The notes: generated by a model from the letters alone, not told the origin. 64,000 nt of DNA from Elizabethkingia meningoseptica_A (GCF_045762675.1 NZ_JBJDLK010000002.1:186001-250000), one strand, 5' to 3'; shown: positions 17,700 to 26,892, counted from the first letter of the stretch. Program-made: numbers and translations.

Positions 17700-19391
17700 T
17701 TATTTACCTGAAAGATACTTTACTGCTTCATTCATTACCCTGTCTATGAATGTTGCAGGAGCGTTTTTCATTGCTGCTACCTCAGCATCTGTAGGTGGTG
17801 CTACATAGATATTAGGCTCTACCCCAACACCTTCAATAACCTTATTATTTGCATCTTTTGTTGCCATTACAGGCATATAGAATTGCATTACTCCGGCTAT
17901 CACATCCTGGCTTCCACCATTAAATGAATCCGGATTTGAGGTTAAACCTGCAGTTGCTCCTGCACTAAAATCTCCAACTGAAACCACTTGAGATCCTTGA
18001 CTTTTCAGCATCATTGTTGACATTTCGGACATGCTATAACTTCCCTTATCCGTTAAAATTGCAATCGGAATATCTGCAGGAAGACCAAATTGATGAGGTC
18101 TGGCCTGCATAGGAATCCATGGGGTATAATTAAATTGCCCATTTCCTTCCTTAGTTCTCTGATAACCCCACACTGTATTTTTAGTCACAAAACGTTCTAC
18201 AAATACACGGAAATCTATAACAGCACCACCGCCGTTACCTCTTACATCAATAATAAGCTTCTTAATATCTCCTTTATGTAAAGGGTTCAAAAGCTTTTGA
18301 TAGAAAGGACTCCTGTAGATTAGACCATTTACATCTGTTTGAAATTGTGGTAGATTATATCCCTTTTCTGCATGTTCTTTCATCCGTCCCATAAACCAGG
18401 TTATATATTTATCACTTTCACTATTCAGTACAGATGCATAAAGAGATTTATTACCATAAGCAATCAGGTTTTGAGAAGCAGTTAATAACTTCCGTGATAA
18501 AGCAACAAAAGCATCTGATACAATCTCAGTATTTTTAAATGCCGTTACCTGCTCGTTAAAAGATTTTACATCAGCTGAATTAGGAAAAGCATTCCATTGG
18601 TTCAATACGTTGACAGTAAAATCCCTTACCTTGTTTCTTACTGTAATGTCTTTAATAGCATTCAAATCAGGATTGCTTTCTATTTCAGAAGGCGTTAAAA
18701 CATAATTATCAACAGGATTAGGAGTCAGATATTTATCCTGTAAATTGATTTGGGTATTATATAATGCAAATTGATTATAACTGACATAATAGATATCCGG
18801 ATTGGTTTTCAGATTTCCCATAAAAAGATTAAAATATGTGCCATCTGAGAACCTGTAACTTTGTATTACCCTGTTGTCCAATCTATTCAACATATAACCA
18901 GCCTTATCATCAAAGTTGTATATATTAGCCCTCTTACTCTTCATCCCCCCTCTGAATCTTTCAGCTGTATTATTACTACTTTTTGATACCGGTAATAATA
19001 CATCAAATGCAAAGTGTCTGTCAATAATAGGATCTATAATATCTGTAAAATATTGAATTGCTTTTTTTCGGTCTTCCTGAATATCCTTGTCACTAAATTC
19101 AGCTCCTTTATTATATGTTTTTAATGCTGCAAACTTAGGATAATACTCCCTGTAAATGGCATTCCAGTCCATTCCGTCCTGTCTTTTTTGTTCGTAGAAA
19201 TAGTTATAGCGCTGGTCCATCACACTCCAGAATACTTTAAACAAATCGGCATAAGATTTCACATCGCTACTGGTATATCGTGTAGGTTCTGTTATAGAAA
19301 CCTCATCATCCTTCACGCAGGAATTAAGTGCCGTTACTGATACTATAAGCCCTAGGGCCAAAACTGGTATTTTTATAAATTTTCTTTTCAT
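17700..19391 (-). CDS. S41 protease lipoprotein B (tricorn-type)
   Basis: This 563-residue paralogue of protease A is closely similar along its whole length. The lipobox cysteine is followed by VKDDE, identical to A, so surface anchoring is again predicted. The tricorn C1-like region (FWSVMDQRYNYFYE), DPIIDRHF histidine, IDVRGNGGG and nucleophile motif DKGSYSMSE (Tyr where A has Ala) are present. GDFSAGA again lacks the Tsp-type lysine, and EGVGVEPNIYV ends the core. The gene follows barrel B by 29 bases. A terminator at 17653 separates it from the A pair, so each pair is probably a separate transcript. Divergence from A is greatest in the middle (residues 140-330), outside the catalytic core. 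Confidence 0.9.
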   Translation of the reverse strand: MKRKFIKIPVLALGLIVSVTALNSCVKDDEVSITEPTRYTSSDVKSYADLFKVFWSVMDQRYNYFYEQKRQDGMDWNAIYREYYPKFAALKTYNKGAEFSDKDIQEDRKKAIQYFTDIIDPIIDRHFAFDVLLPVSKSSNNTAERFRGGMKSKRANIYNFDDKAGYMLNRLDNRVIQSYRFSDGTYFNLFMGNLKTNPDIYYVSYNQFALYNTQINLQDKYLTPNPVDNYVLTPSEIESNPDLNAIKDITVRNKVRDFTVNVLNQWNAFPNSADVKSFNEQVTAFKNTEIVSDAFVALSRKLLTASQNLIAYGNKSLYASVLNSESDKYITWFMGRMKEHAEKGYNLPQFQTDVNGLIYRSPFYQKLLNPLHKGDIKKLIIDVRGNGGGAVIDFRVFVERFVTKNTVWGYQRTKEGNGQFNYTPWIPMQARPHQFGLPADIPIAILTDKGSYSMSEMSTMMLKSQGSQVVSVGDFSAGATAGLTSNPDSFNGGSQDVIAGVMQFYMPVMATKDANNKVIEGVGVEPNIYVAPPTDAEVAAMKNAPATFIDRVMNEAVKYLSGK

Positions 19392-19420
19392 AATTAAAGT
19401 AATTAAAGATTAAACGTGAA

Positions 19421-20143
19421 TTAATCGAATTTGTATGATACGCCTACAGAAAGCATGTAAGAACGGGTAGACATTTTCTTATTTTTATCTTGTGGTTCTA
19501 TCTTACTGATATCCGACAAACCATACTGATAATTATAAGCACCATACACATCAAACTTTTTAAAGGAATAACCCAATTGAGCCTGTCCCTGTAATCCATA
19601 GCCAAAACGACTATACTGATTCTCGTTTTCTTTAAAATCATACTTCCCGGATACCTTAGTATAGTTAAATGTACCGTCTATTTGTAATTCACTGAATACA
19701 GGATATTGTCCGTCGTATTTACGGCTTAACCAGTACTCGGTATACATACCACCGGCAAGTTTAATCCAGACCCCTTCACTTTCATGCGGATTATTCAGAA
19801 TATAGCCGCCAACCAACAGTGGGAAAGAGAGAAAATTATTGGTATAATTATCATACCATCCTGCACGTGTTTCAAGTCTCTTGTATTCATAATTTTTCTG
19901 AAGGAAAGAAACTCCTGTAGAGACAAAAAGAGACTTCCAGATCATATACTCTCCGGAAAGATTTACTCCGAAACCATAGCGGCCAGAATACTTAGAATCT
20001 ACCTGATTAGACAAATTTGAATGCATCACAGAGTAGGTATAACCTGCATCTAAACCAATTTTGAACTTGTTCTGGGCAAACAGACTTGTGCCCACGGGGA
20101 AGAGGCAAAGACATAAAAATGCCTTGCATAAATTTTTTTTCAT
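19421..20143 (-). CDS. Outer-membrane beta-barrel protein B, partner of S41 protease B
   Basis: The 240-residue paralogue of barrel A has a signal peptide ending SLFA-Q. It shares KIGLDAGYTY, SGRYGFGVNLSGEYMIW, GVWIKLAGGMYTEYWL and the final strand STRSYMLSVGVSYKFD. The strongest conservation is in the strands and C-terminal signature. Loops such as residues 85-100 and the stretch ISKIEPQDKN near residue 220 differ. It lies 29 bases before S41 protease B on the same strand, and the two genes are surely co-transcribed. The binding partner and cargo are not known. Confidence 0.8.
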   Translation of the reverse strand: MKKNLCKAFLCLCLFPVGTSLFAQNKFKIGLDAGYTYSVMHSNLSNQVDSKYSGRYGFGVNLSGEYMIWKSLFVSTGVSFLQKNYEYKRLETRAGWYDNYTNNFLSFPLLVGGYILNNPHESEGVWIKLAGGMYTEYWLSRKYDGQYPVFSELQIDGTFNYTKVSGKYDFKENENQYSRFGYGLQGQAQLGYSFKKFDVYGAYNYQYGLSDISKIEPQDKNKKMSTRSYMLSVGVSYKFD

Positions 20144-20460
20144 AAAATTTCTTTTTTTATTACGCGGTCACAATATACAAATTAATCGTATTACCACAAT
20201 TTAACATAAAAAAATAATTGAAATTCAATGAAACTACTCTAAAAAAGATTTTTTGATAATAAAACTGCAAACCCTGTATATTCAGTGAAAAATATTTTTC
20301 TGAACTATCAAATGCGATAAGTATTATAATAATTTAAGTGCTTTACATTTTCCTAAAGTCCTTTTAATACAACTATTTAAAAGCACAAACACGGTTTATT
20401 ACCATAAAAAAATACGTGCAGTAAACTGCACGTATCATCCAAATTAAAACACATGTCTTT
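20144..20460. other. Intergenic region between unit B and unit C/D
   Basis: These 317 AT-rich bases hold the terminator of S41 protease C (20412-20435) and presumably the barrel B promoter. I could not find a clean TAnnTTTG box. No further open frame is convincing. Confidence 0.5.
20412..20435 (-). terminator. Terminator of the C/D unit
   Basis: An 11-bp stem (20412-20422 with 20425-20435) has an AA spacer and a TTTTTT run after it on the minus strand. It lies 25 bases after the stop of S41 protease C. Confidence 0.85.
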
Positions 20461-22149
20461 CTATTTTGAAGAAAGATATTTTACAGCCTCAGTAATCACT
20501 CGGTCTACAAATGTTTGCGGGGACGTCTTCATTTCTTCAACCTGCGCATCCGTAGGTGGAGCCACATAAACATCCGGTTTTACACCAACTCCCTCCACAA
20601 TTTCATTATTCCTGTCTTTTAAGGCCATTAAAGGCATATAAAACTTCATATACTTGGTTACATTACTTATAATTCCCCCGTTAAATTCATCAGGTCCTGC
20701 CAAACCCGCCGTTGCTCCGGCACTATAATCCCCTATTGAAACAACCTGATTCCCCTGACTCTTTACCATCATAGTTAGCATCTCCGACATACTGGCGCTA
20801 CCTTTATCCGTTAATATTACAATAGGAATATTTGCAGGAATTGAATATTTATGAGGATTCGTCTCTGCCGGAATCCACGGCGTATAATTAAATCGCCCGT
20901 TACCTTCTTTCGTTCTCTGATATGCAAATATTGTTTTTTGAGTAATAAAACGGTCGATAAAAAAACGGGCATCCATAACACTTCCGCCCGGATTCCCCCG
21001 AACATCAATAATCAGCTTTTTTATCTCACCTTTATGCAAAGGATTTAAAAATCTGTTATAGAAAGGTCCAGCTCCCGTAACCATATTTAAAGCCTGATTA
21101 AAAGCCCTGTAATTACGTGCTTCAGTATGTGCATCCATACGATCTGTAAACCAGAATATAAATGGTAATACCTGGTTGTTAACTCCTACTCCGGGATATA
21201 TATAATGTGCCTTATAATAAGGCAATTGCGACATATCTCCCAATAATTCATTTGCGGTTTTAATGAAATCTTCTGTTACAATTTCGTTCTCTTTAAAGCC
21301 TTTTATATAATTATTAAATACCTTAATTTTATTTGAATCCATAAAATCATTATAACTTTTTAACATTTCAATACAAAATGCTTTCAGCTCATTTCTCAGA
21401 TTAACATCTGTAATAGTATTTAATTGAGGAGATTTTTCAATCTCTGCAGCTGTTAAAACAGCCTTACTATCCGAAGCCGGTTCTAAATATTTATCTTCAA
21501 GATTTATTACCATCATTGAAGTTAATGAGAACTGGGTAAAAGTAATATAATGGATATCCGGATTGGTTTTTAGTTTACCCGCCAAAAGTGTAAAAAGACC
21601 ACCATCAAAACTTTCTGCATTTCGTTCGACTGCACCTTGCGCCAGCTTCATTCTCATATAATTTACTTTCGTATCAAATCCATATATATTGGTCCTTTCA
21701 GACTTCATTCCTCCCCAAAAAGGGGCAGATGTAGATACATCCGTTGTGGCAGAATAAGGCAGTTTTATCTGCAATGTGAAATGTCTGTCCATAATAGGAT
21801 CTATAATATTGGTAAAATATTCTATGGCCTTATCGGCATCTTCCTGAACCTGAGGATCAGTAAACCCGGTTCTGCCAAAACTTTTCAATGCTGCAAACTT
21901 CGGATAGTACTCTTTGTAAATAGCATCCCAGTTCATACCATCTTTTCTTTTTTGCTCGTAAAAGTAATTATAGCGTTCATCCATTGTATTCCAGAACAAT
22001 GTAAACAGATCTGCATACGATTTCACACTTTCATCAGTATATCTGTCAGGTTCTGTAATCGGTATATCTTCGTTGCGCACACAGGAATTAGACATTATTA
22101 AAGCCAGTAACATTCCGGAAGCAAAAATTATTTTTCTTATATCTTTCAT
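20461..22149 (-). CDS. S41 protease lipoprotein C (tricorn-type), without its own barrel partner
   Basis: The 562-residue paralogue has a lipoprotein signal (SNSC) followed by VRNED, a weaker match to the acidic surface-export signal than in A and B. The tricorn C1-like region (FWNTMDERYNYFYE), DPIMDRHF, IDVRGNPGGSV, DKGSASMSEML and GDYSAGA follow. Pro replaces Gly in the RGNGGG loop, unlike the other three copies. EGVGVKPDVYV ends the core. No barrel gene lies directly upstream; instead S41 protease D ends 125 bases before it. No terminator is seen between D and C, so it may be third in a barrel C-D-C transcript. It has probably lost, or never had, a partner. Confidence 0.88.
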   Translation of the reverse strand: MKDIRKIIFASGMLLALIMSNSCVRNEDIPITEPDRYTDESVKSYADLFTLFWNTMDERYNYFYEQKRKDGMNWDAIYKEYYPKFAALKSFGRTGFTDPQVQEDADKAIEYFTNIIDPIMDRHFTLQIKLPYSATTDVSTSAPFWGGMKSERTNIYGFDTKVNYMRMKLAQGAVERNAESFDGGLFTLLAGKLKTNPDIHYITFTQFSLTSMMVINLEDKYLEPASDSKAVLTAAEIEKSPQLNTITDVNLRNELKAFCIEMLKSYNDFMDSNKIKVFNNYIKGFKENEIVTEDFIKTANELLGDMSQLPYYKAHYIYPGVGVNNQVLPFIFWFTDRMDAHTEARNYRAFNQALNMVTGAGPFYNRFLNPLHKGEIKKLIIDVRGNPGGSVMDARFFIDRFITQKTIFAYQRTKEGNGRFNYTPWIPAETNPHKYSIPANIPIVILTDKGSASMSEMLTMMVKSQGNQVVSIGDYSAGATAGLAGPDEFNGGIISNVTKYMKFYMPLMALKDRNNEIVEGVGVKPDVYVAPPTDAQVEEMKTSPQTFVDRVITEAVKYLSSK

Positions 22150-22274
22150 ATTTGTTTTTCTTTTATTATCTCATCATGTCGTTATTTGCGGTGAATACTA
22201 TATGCTGTTTAGTATGTGATTCCACATAAAAAATACCCAACACTAGAGAGAAGTTATAATAATTTATAATTGTA

Positions 22275-23951
22275 TTATTTGGAAGAAAGATACTTCACCG
22301 CCTCATTCATTACACGATCTACAAAAGTTTCGGGAGATTGCCTCATGGCATTAATCTCTGCATCCGAAGGCGGGGATACGTAAATATCAGGCTTAATTCC
22401 AACGCCCTCAACAATTTCCCCTTTTGCGTTTTTCATCGCCATTAATGGCATATACAGATACATTACTCCTCCCGAAACTCCCTGAATTCCGCCGTTAAAG
22501 TCATCTGCTGCGGCTAATCCGGCGGTGGCTCCTGCACTATAGTCTCCTATCGATATGACCTGATTTCCTTGACTCTTAAGCATCAAAGTGGTCATTTCCG
22601 ACATACTCGCACTTCCTCTGTCCGTTAAAACGACAATTGGAATGTCTGAAGGAATTCCGAACTGATGGGGTTTGGTCTCAGCAGGAATCCATGGCGTGTA
22701 GTTAAACCTTCCGTTTCCTTCCTTGGTTCTCTGATAAGAAAATATTGCTTTCTTAGTAATCAGACGATCTACAAAAAAGCGGGCATCCATTACATTTCCA
22801 CCTCCATTACCCCTGAGATCAATAATCAGTTTTTTTATTTCTCCTTTATGCAACGGGTTTAAAATTTCCCTGTAAAAAGGGGCCCCATTCAATATTTTTT
22901 GGAGTGTTTCTTTAAAGGCCGGCAGACCGTATCCAAATTCTATATGTTCAGCCATACGCCTTGCAAACCAATTCATATAAGGAATACTTTCATCCGTGAG
23001 TAAAGGACCAAAATAGTATTTATACCCCTCTCCCAGTTGCTGAGCTTTAGATAACAAATCTTCAGTAGCGTTTTCAAAAGCAGCAGAAACAACCTCCGTA
23101 TTTTTAAAATCCTTAATACTTGCATTGAAAGCTTTAACTCCGGCAGAATTAAAAAAAGAGTTAAACCTGTTTAAGGTCGAGAGAGAATAATTTTTAATTT
23201 CCTTTTTAAGGTCTGCATCTTTAATCTTATTCAACAGAGGATTATTATCAATTTCAGTTTCCGTAATTAGCAGTTTATTTCCGGCATCAGGTACAAGATA
23301 TTGATCCCGCAGATCAATTTTAAGCATATCCGCCATAAAAAACATGTTGTAAGTGAGATACCTGATACCGGGATCAGCTTTTACCTTTCCTGTCATATAA
23401 CCAAATGTTGAATAGTTCTCCATTTGAAACTGTTCTGCTAAAGGATTAACAAGCTGATATTGTATGTAATTAAACTTATCCCCAAACGGATATATATTCT
23501 CCGCCTTACTTTTCATTCCTCCATAGAATCTGGTATCCATACCAAACATCAGAAAGCTTACAAAAAAATGCCGGTCCATAATCGGATCTATAATATCTGT
23601 AAAGTACTGTTTTGCCTTCTCCATATCTGCCTGTTTTTCGGCAGTAGTGCCTGAGCCGTCATAAGTTCTCAAAGCCTGAAATTTAGGATAGTATTCTTTA
23701 TATACGTCACCCCAATCCATTCCATCCCTGCGCTTTTGTTCATAAAAATAATTATAGCGCTCATCCATTACGTTCCAGAATGTTTTAAAAAGATCGGCAT
23801 AGGACTTTATATCATCAGGAGAAATACGCTCTGCTTCAGTCATTGCAATATCATTATCCTGCACACAGGAATTCGGTATTATTGCAACCAGTAACATTCC
23901 TATAATGAAGACTATTGTTTTTATATTTTTTATTAATTCTTTCATACTCAT
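22275..23951 (-). CDS. S41 protease lipoprotein D (tricorn-type)
   Basis: The 558-residue paralogue has a signal with lipobox PNSC followed by VQDND, an acidic post-cysteine stretch. It keeps FWNVMDERYNYFYE, DPIMDRHF, IDLRGNGGG, DRGSASMSE, GDYSAGA and EGVGIKPDIYV. An ATG two codons in (23945) is an alternative start. It lies 30 bases after barrel C (23982..24707) and forms a pair with it. D and C share the segment FFVDR/FFIDR with KKAIFSYQRTKEGNGRFNYTPW, and are nearer to each other than to A and B in places. That suggests D and C arose by a separate duplication. Confidence 0.9.
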   Translation of the reverse strand: MSMKELIKNIKTIVFIIGMLLVAIIPNSCVQDNDIAMTEAERISPDDIKSYADLFKTFWNVMDERYNYFYEQKRRDGMDWGDVYKEYYPKFQALRTYDGSGTTAEKQADMEKAKQYFTDIIDPIMDRHFFVSFLMFGMDTRFYGGMKSKAENIYPFGDKFNYIQYQLVNPLAEQFQMENYSTFGYMTGKVKADPGIRYLTYNMFFMADMLKIDLRDQYLVPDAGNKLLITETEIDNNPLLNKIKDADLKKEIKNYSLSTLNRFNSFFNSAGVKAFNASIKDFKNTEVVSAAFENATEDLLSKAQQLGEGYKYYFGPLLTDESIPYMNWFARRMAEHIEFGYGLPAFKETLQKILNGAPFYREILNPLHKGEIKKLIIDLRGNGGGNVMDARFFVDRLITKKAIFSYQRTKEGNGRFNYTPWIPAETKPHQFGIPSDIPIVVLTDRGSASMSEMTTLMLKSQGNQVISIGDYSAGATAGLAAADDFNGGIQGVSGGVMYLYMPLMAMKNAKGEIVEGVGIKPDIYVSPPSDAEINAMRQSPETFVDRVMNEAVKYLSSK

Positions 23952-23981
23952 GTATTTTACGGTTTCCTTTTTACACAGTTT

Positions 23982-24707
23982 TTAATGAAACTTATAAGAG
24001 GCTCCTATAGACAGCATATAAGACCTTGTAGACATTTTCTTATTATCATCTTTATTAACCTTACTAATATCAGAAAGCCCGTACTGATAGTTATAAGCTC
24101 CGTATACATCAAACTTATCAAACGAATAGCCCATCTGTGCCTGACCTTGTAACCCATACCCCCAACGATTATAACCATTCATATTTTCTTTAAAGTCGTA
24201 AGTGTCGGAAACTTTTTTGTATTTGAAAGTTCCGTCTTCCTGTAGTTCACTGAAAACAGGATATTGACCATCTCTTTTCATACTCAGCCAGTAATCCGTA
24301 TACATCCCTCCTGCCAGCTTAATCCATATTCCTTTACTTTCATGTGGATTATTCAGGACATAGCCTCCTATCATAAGTGGCAAGCTCAGGTAATTATTAT
24401 TGAACTTTGTGTACCAGCCTTCACGGCTTCCCGTTCGTTCAAACTCGTAGTTTTTCTGTAGAAATGAAATTCCCGTAGAAACAAAAAACATGTTCCATAC
24501 CATATACTCCCCTGAAAGGTTTACGCCGAAGCCATAACGGCTGGTATACTTTGAATCTACCAGATTCGACAGGTTAGCATGCATTGCACTATAAGTATAG
24601 CCTGCATCCAATCCTATTTTAAATCTGTTTTGTGCTAAAACGCTTGTCCCCAATGAAAGCAGGCTAATACATAACATTTTACCAATTCTTCTTTTTTGTA
24701 TTTTCAT
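23982..24707 (-). CDS. Outer-membrane beta-barrel protein C, partner of S41 protease D
   Basis: This 241-residue member of the array's barrel family has a basic start (MKIQKRRIGKM) and a signal peptide ending VLA-Q. It shares KIGLDAGYTYSAMH, YGFGVNLSGEYMVW, GIWIKLAGGMYTDYWL and the final strand STRSYMLSIGASYKFH with barrels A and B. It is the first gene of the array in transcription order, preceded by a 462-base region. Its function is unknown. Fixed pairing with a surface protease lipoprotein is the only functional hint. Confidence 0.8.
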   Translation of the reverse strand: MKIQKRRIGKMLCISLLSLGTSVLAQNRFKIGLDAGYTYSAMHANLSNLVDSKYTSRYGFGVNLSGEYMVWNMFFVSTGISFLQKNYEFERTGSREGWYTKFNNNYLSLPLMIGGYVLNNPHESKGIWIKLAGGMYTDYWLSMKRDGQYPVFSELQEDGTFKYKKVSDTYDFKENMNGYNRWGYGLQGQAQMGYSFDKFDVYGAYNYQYGLSDISKVNKDDNKKMSTRSYMLSIGASYKFH

Positions 24708-25169
24708 ATTAAATATTTTTGATAAATATATTTCTGCAGATGGAAATGCCTGTAAAAAAAACTATTTCAATTTATTCTACGGCACCTTACGATTTCTTAC
24801 GAAGATGTTAAAACACATACCAGCAAAAGGAATTATATAACCTATTGTTTTTATTGGAGTACATTTTAATTTATAGAAGAAGGGAATCTTTGTTTAAGAA
24901 AAGTCTGTTTTTGGATGTTTTTTTTCAAAACTGTAAGCGCAAGTCTGTAATCAGAATACCAGTTTTTATTTATTCGCACAATTTCAGGGGACTATTTTTA
25001 ATTATATGCTCTTTTTTCAGAGCATTTTAAGTTGATTATTCCTTTGGCATTTATTCTTAAATATTAAGCTCTAAATACACTTTAACAACTGTTTCACACC
25101 CTAATGGTTCAAAATAAAAAAAATCTGCCCCAAAAACCAGGGCAGATTTTAAATATATCAGAATAATAA
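24708..25169. other. Intergenic region upstream of the S41/barrel array
   Basis: These 462 bases hold the terminator of the TPR-LuxR gene at the right end and should contain the promoter of the array's first unit. I saw no reliable -7 box and no believable gene. A 61-codon plus-strand frame at 24845-25030 has no start signal or homology. Confidence 0.5.
25120..25150 (-). terminator. Terminator of the TPR-LuxR regulator
   Basis: An 11-bp stem (25120-25130 with 25140-25150) is followed by TTTTTATTTT on the minus strand. Confidence 0.87.
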
Positions 25170-26630
25170 TTATTTATCCATTAACCACACATAAATATTT
25201 TCTTCAGCAGAGAGGTTGAGTTTTTTTCGTATTCTGTGTTTTTTGCTTTCTACTGCACCAACCGATATTTTTTTTATATGTGCAATTTCTTTAGAACTAA
25301 AATTAAGTTTAATCAGCGCACAATATTCCAGATCCGACTGGAGTAACTTTGCATTAATGTGTAAAAGCGTTTGGTTAAAACCGGGAAAAAACTGTTTAAA
25401 ATGAAAGTAAAAAGCCGTATTGTTGCTTTTCGCCATTTCAATAAGAGGCTGAATATTACTGTTAGAATCACGCTCACCGGATAATCGTGGCATTTCGGAA
25501 ATATCAGGAAAATTTACCGGTTCCTCTTTTTCAAGTCTGTTTTTTCTTCGGTAATATACAAATACAATGATGAGTAAAAGAATGATAGCTCCGGGAATAA
25601 ATAAATAGTTATAATTTTTTTGTTCTTCGGTTTTCTTTTTAAACATATAGCCGTTCGCATGCTTTTCAGCTATATCAATGCTATCACTTAGTCTTTTATT
25701 CATAGCCAGAAAATAAGATTCATTCTTGTAATCTTTCATTTCATGATAGCATTCCGAAAGTAATTCATAAATCAGTTTCTGGTCATATATAAGCTTATAT
25801 GATTTTGAAAGCTCCAGAGCAGCCTCATAATACGCAACGGCTTTCCCAAAGTCGCCTTTTTTCCGCTCCAATGTTCCCATTAATACATTACGCGTTAAGG
25901 GCCATGAAGATTGAAATCTTTTACTAATCTGGTCTGCCTGTTTTAGATATTCCTCTGCCTTATCCAACTCCCCCCAATCTGTATACGCCGATATAAGTCC
26001 CTGTAAACTTTTGGTCAGAATATAATTTTTTTTAGGGTAATCATTGGTAATCTGTAATGCTTCTTTATAGGCACTCTGTATATAAAATTCTTTTTCTTTA
26101 CGGCTAAGAGGTGCTCTTCTGTCCCTTTCGTAAGATAAATTAATATAAAAGTAAATAAGAGCTTTATTAAAATGCTTCGCATTATTCAATTTTTCAGGCG
26201 CACCATCTATAACCGATAACGCCTCTTTATAACTTTTAAGCGATTCATCAAAATAACCCAACCTGGATAACTCAACGCCTTTCATTAATAAAAAAACCGA
26301 CAATTGAAGGATATACTCTTTATTATTTCTGGCCAGTTCTATACCTTCATCAGCGGCAACAAGCGATTTTTCAGTATCCCCCGCATTAGAATATATTTCA
26401 GTCATACATACTAATGCATTGACCTGCCCTTTTACATACTTCTTCTCTTTTGACTTATAATAGACTTCGGTGCATACATTTAATTCTTCGTCGCTCGTTT
26501 TGTTTACAACCAAACTTACAGAGCGGTTAATGGTATTGAAAATACTGTCTATTTTTTTCTCTTCGGCAGTTTGACCAAGGGCAAGAAAACAGATAATACA
26601 TAAAAAAAATAATGTCGTTTTTTTAATCAT
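25170..26630 (-). CDS. Membrane-anchored TPR regulator with LuxR-type HTH domain
   Basis: I start the gene at the ATG at 26630 (MIKKTTLFFLCIICFLALGQT), which gives a signal peptide; a longer frame to 26720 adds an unlikely N-terminus. Of 486 residues, about 25-340 are TPR-like helical repeats, predicted to be periplasmic. One membrane helix (IPGAIILLLIIVFVYY) follows near residue 350. The cytoplasmic C-terminus has a LuxR/GerE-type helix-turn-helix (FSSKEIAHIKKISVGAVESKKHRIRKKLNL). This is a common flavobacterial design for a one-component sensor, but its ligand and targets are unknown. It lies just upstream of the protease array on the same strand, so control of the array is possible. A terminator separates the transcripts. 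Confidence 0.85.
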   Translation of the reverse strand: MIKKTTLFFLCIICFLALGQTAEEKKIDSIFNTINRSVSLVVNKTSDEELNVCTEVYYKSKEKKYVKGQVNALVCMTEIYSNAGDTEKSLVAADEGIELARNNKEYILQLSVFLLMKGVELSRLGYFDESLKSYKEALSVIDGAPEKLNNAKHFNKALIYFYINLSYERDRRAPLSRKEKEFYIQSAYKEALQITNDYPKKNYILTKSLQGLISAYTDWGELDKAEEYLKQADQISKRFQSSWPLTRNVLMGTLERKKGDFGKAVAYYEAALELSKSYKLIYDQKLIYELLSECYHEMKDYKNESYFLAMNKRLSDSIDIAEKHANGYMFKKKTEEQKNYNYLFIPGAIILLLIIVFVYYRRKNRLEKEEPVNFPDISEMPRLSGERDSNSNIQPLIEMAKSNNTAFYFHFKQFFPGFNQTLLHINAKLLQSDLEYCALIKLNFSSKEIAHIKKISVGAVESKKHRIRKKLNLSAEENIYVWLMDK

Positions 26631-26884
26631 ATCATGAAGTGTGTATGCTTGTGTTCTAATAAACTTATACTTCTGCTCTACTATAGTATTGTTCAATAGA
26701 ATAATACTGAAAACTGACAAGAATAAATCTTATAGTACAACTTTACGAATGTAAAGAATAATTCATAAAATATTTCAATCAATATTAGTATGAAAATAAA
26801 ATTATCTCCATTTATTTAAAAACATATTTAAATCACCATTAATAAAGTAAAGTTTTACAGCTTCAAACAATCATGAAAATTATT

Positions 26885-26892
26885 TACCTTTG
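26885..26892 (+). promoter_or_regulatory. Putative MerR-gene -7 box
   Basis: TACCTTTG matches TAnnTTTG and lies 15 bases before the ATG at 26908. Confidence 0.45.

Noticed and set aside
21637..22101. A 154-codon frame opposite S41 copy C
   Set aside because: The minus-strand protease has full motif support; similar shadow frames occur opposite the other S41 copies.
15042..24707. Array as a polysaccharide utilisation locus
   Set aside because: No SusC/SusD pair, no glycosidases and no TonB plug motif; the barrels are only about 240 residues.
24845..25030. A 61-codon frame in the gap upstream of the S41 array
   Set aside because: No promoter box, ribosome site or recognisable protein pattern.
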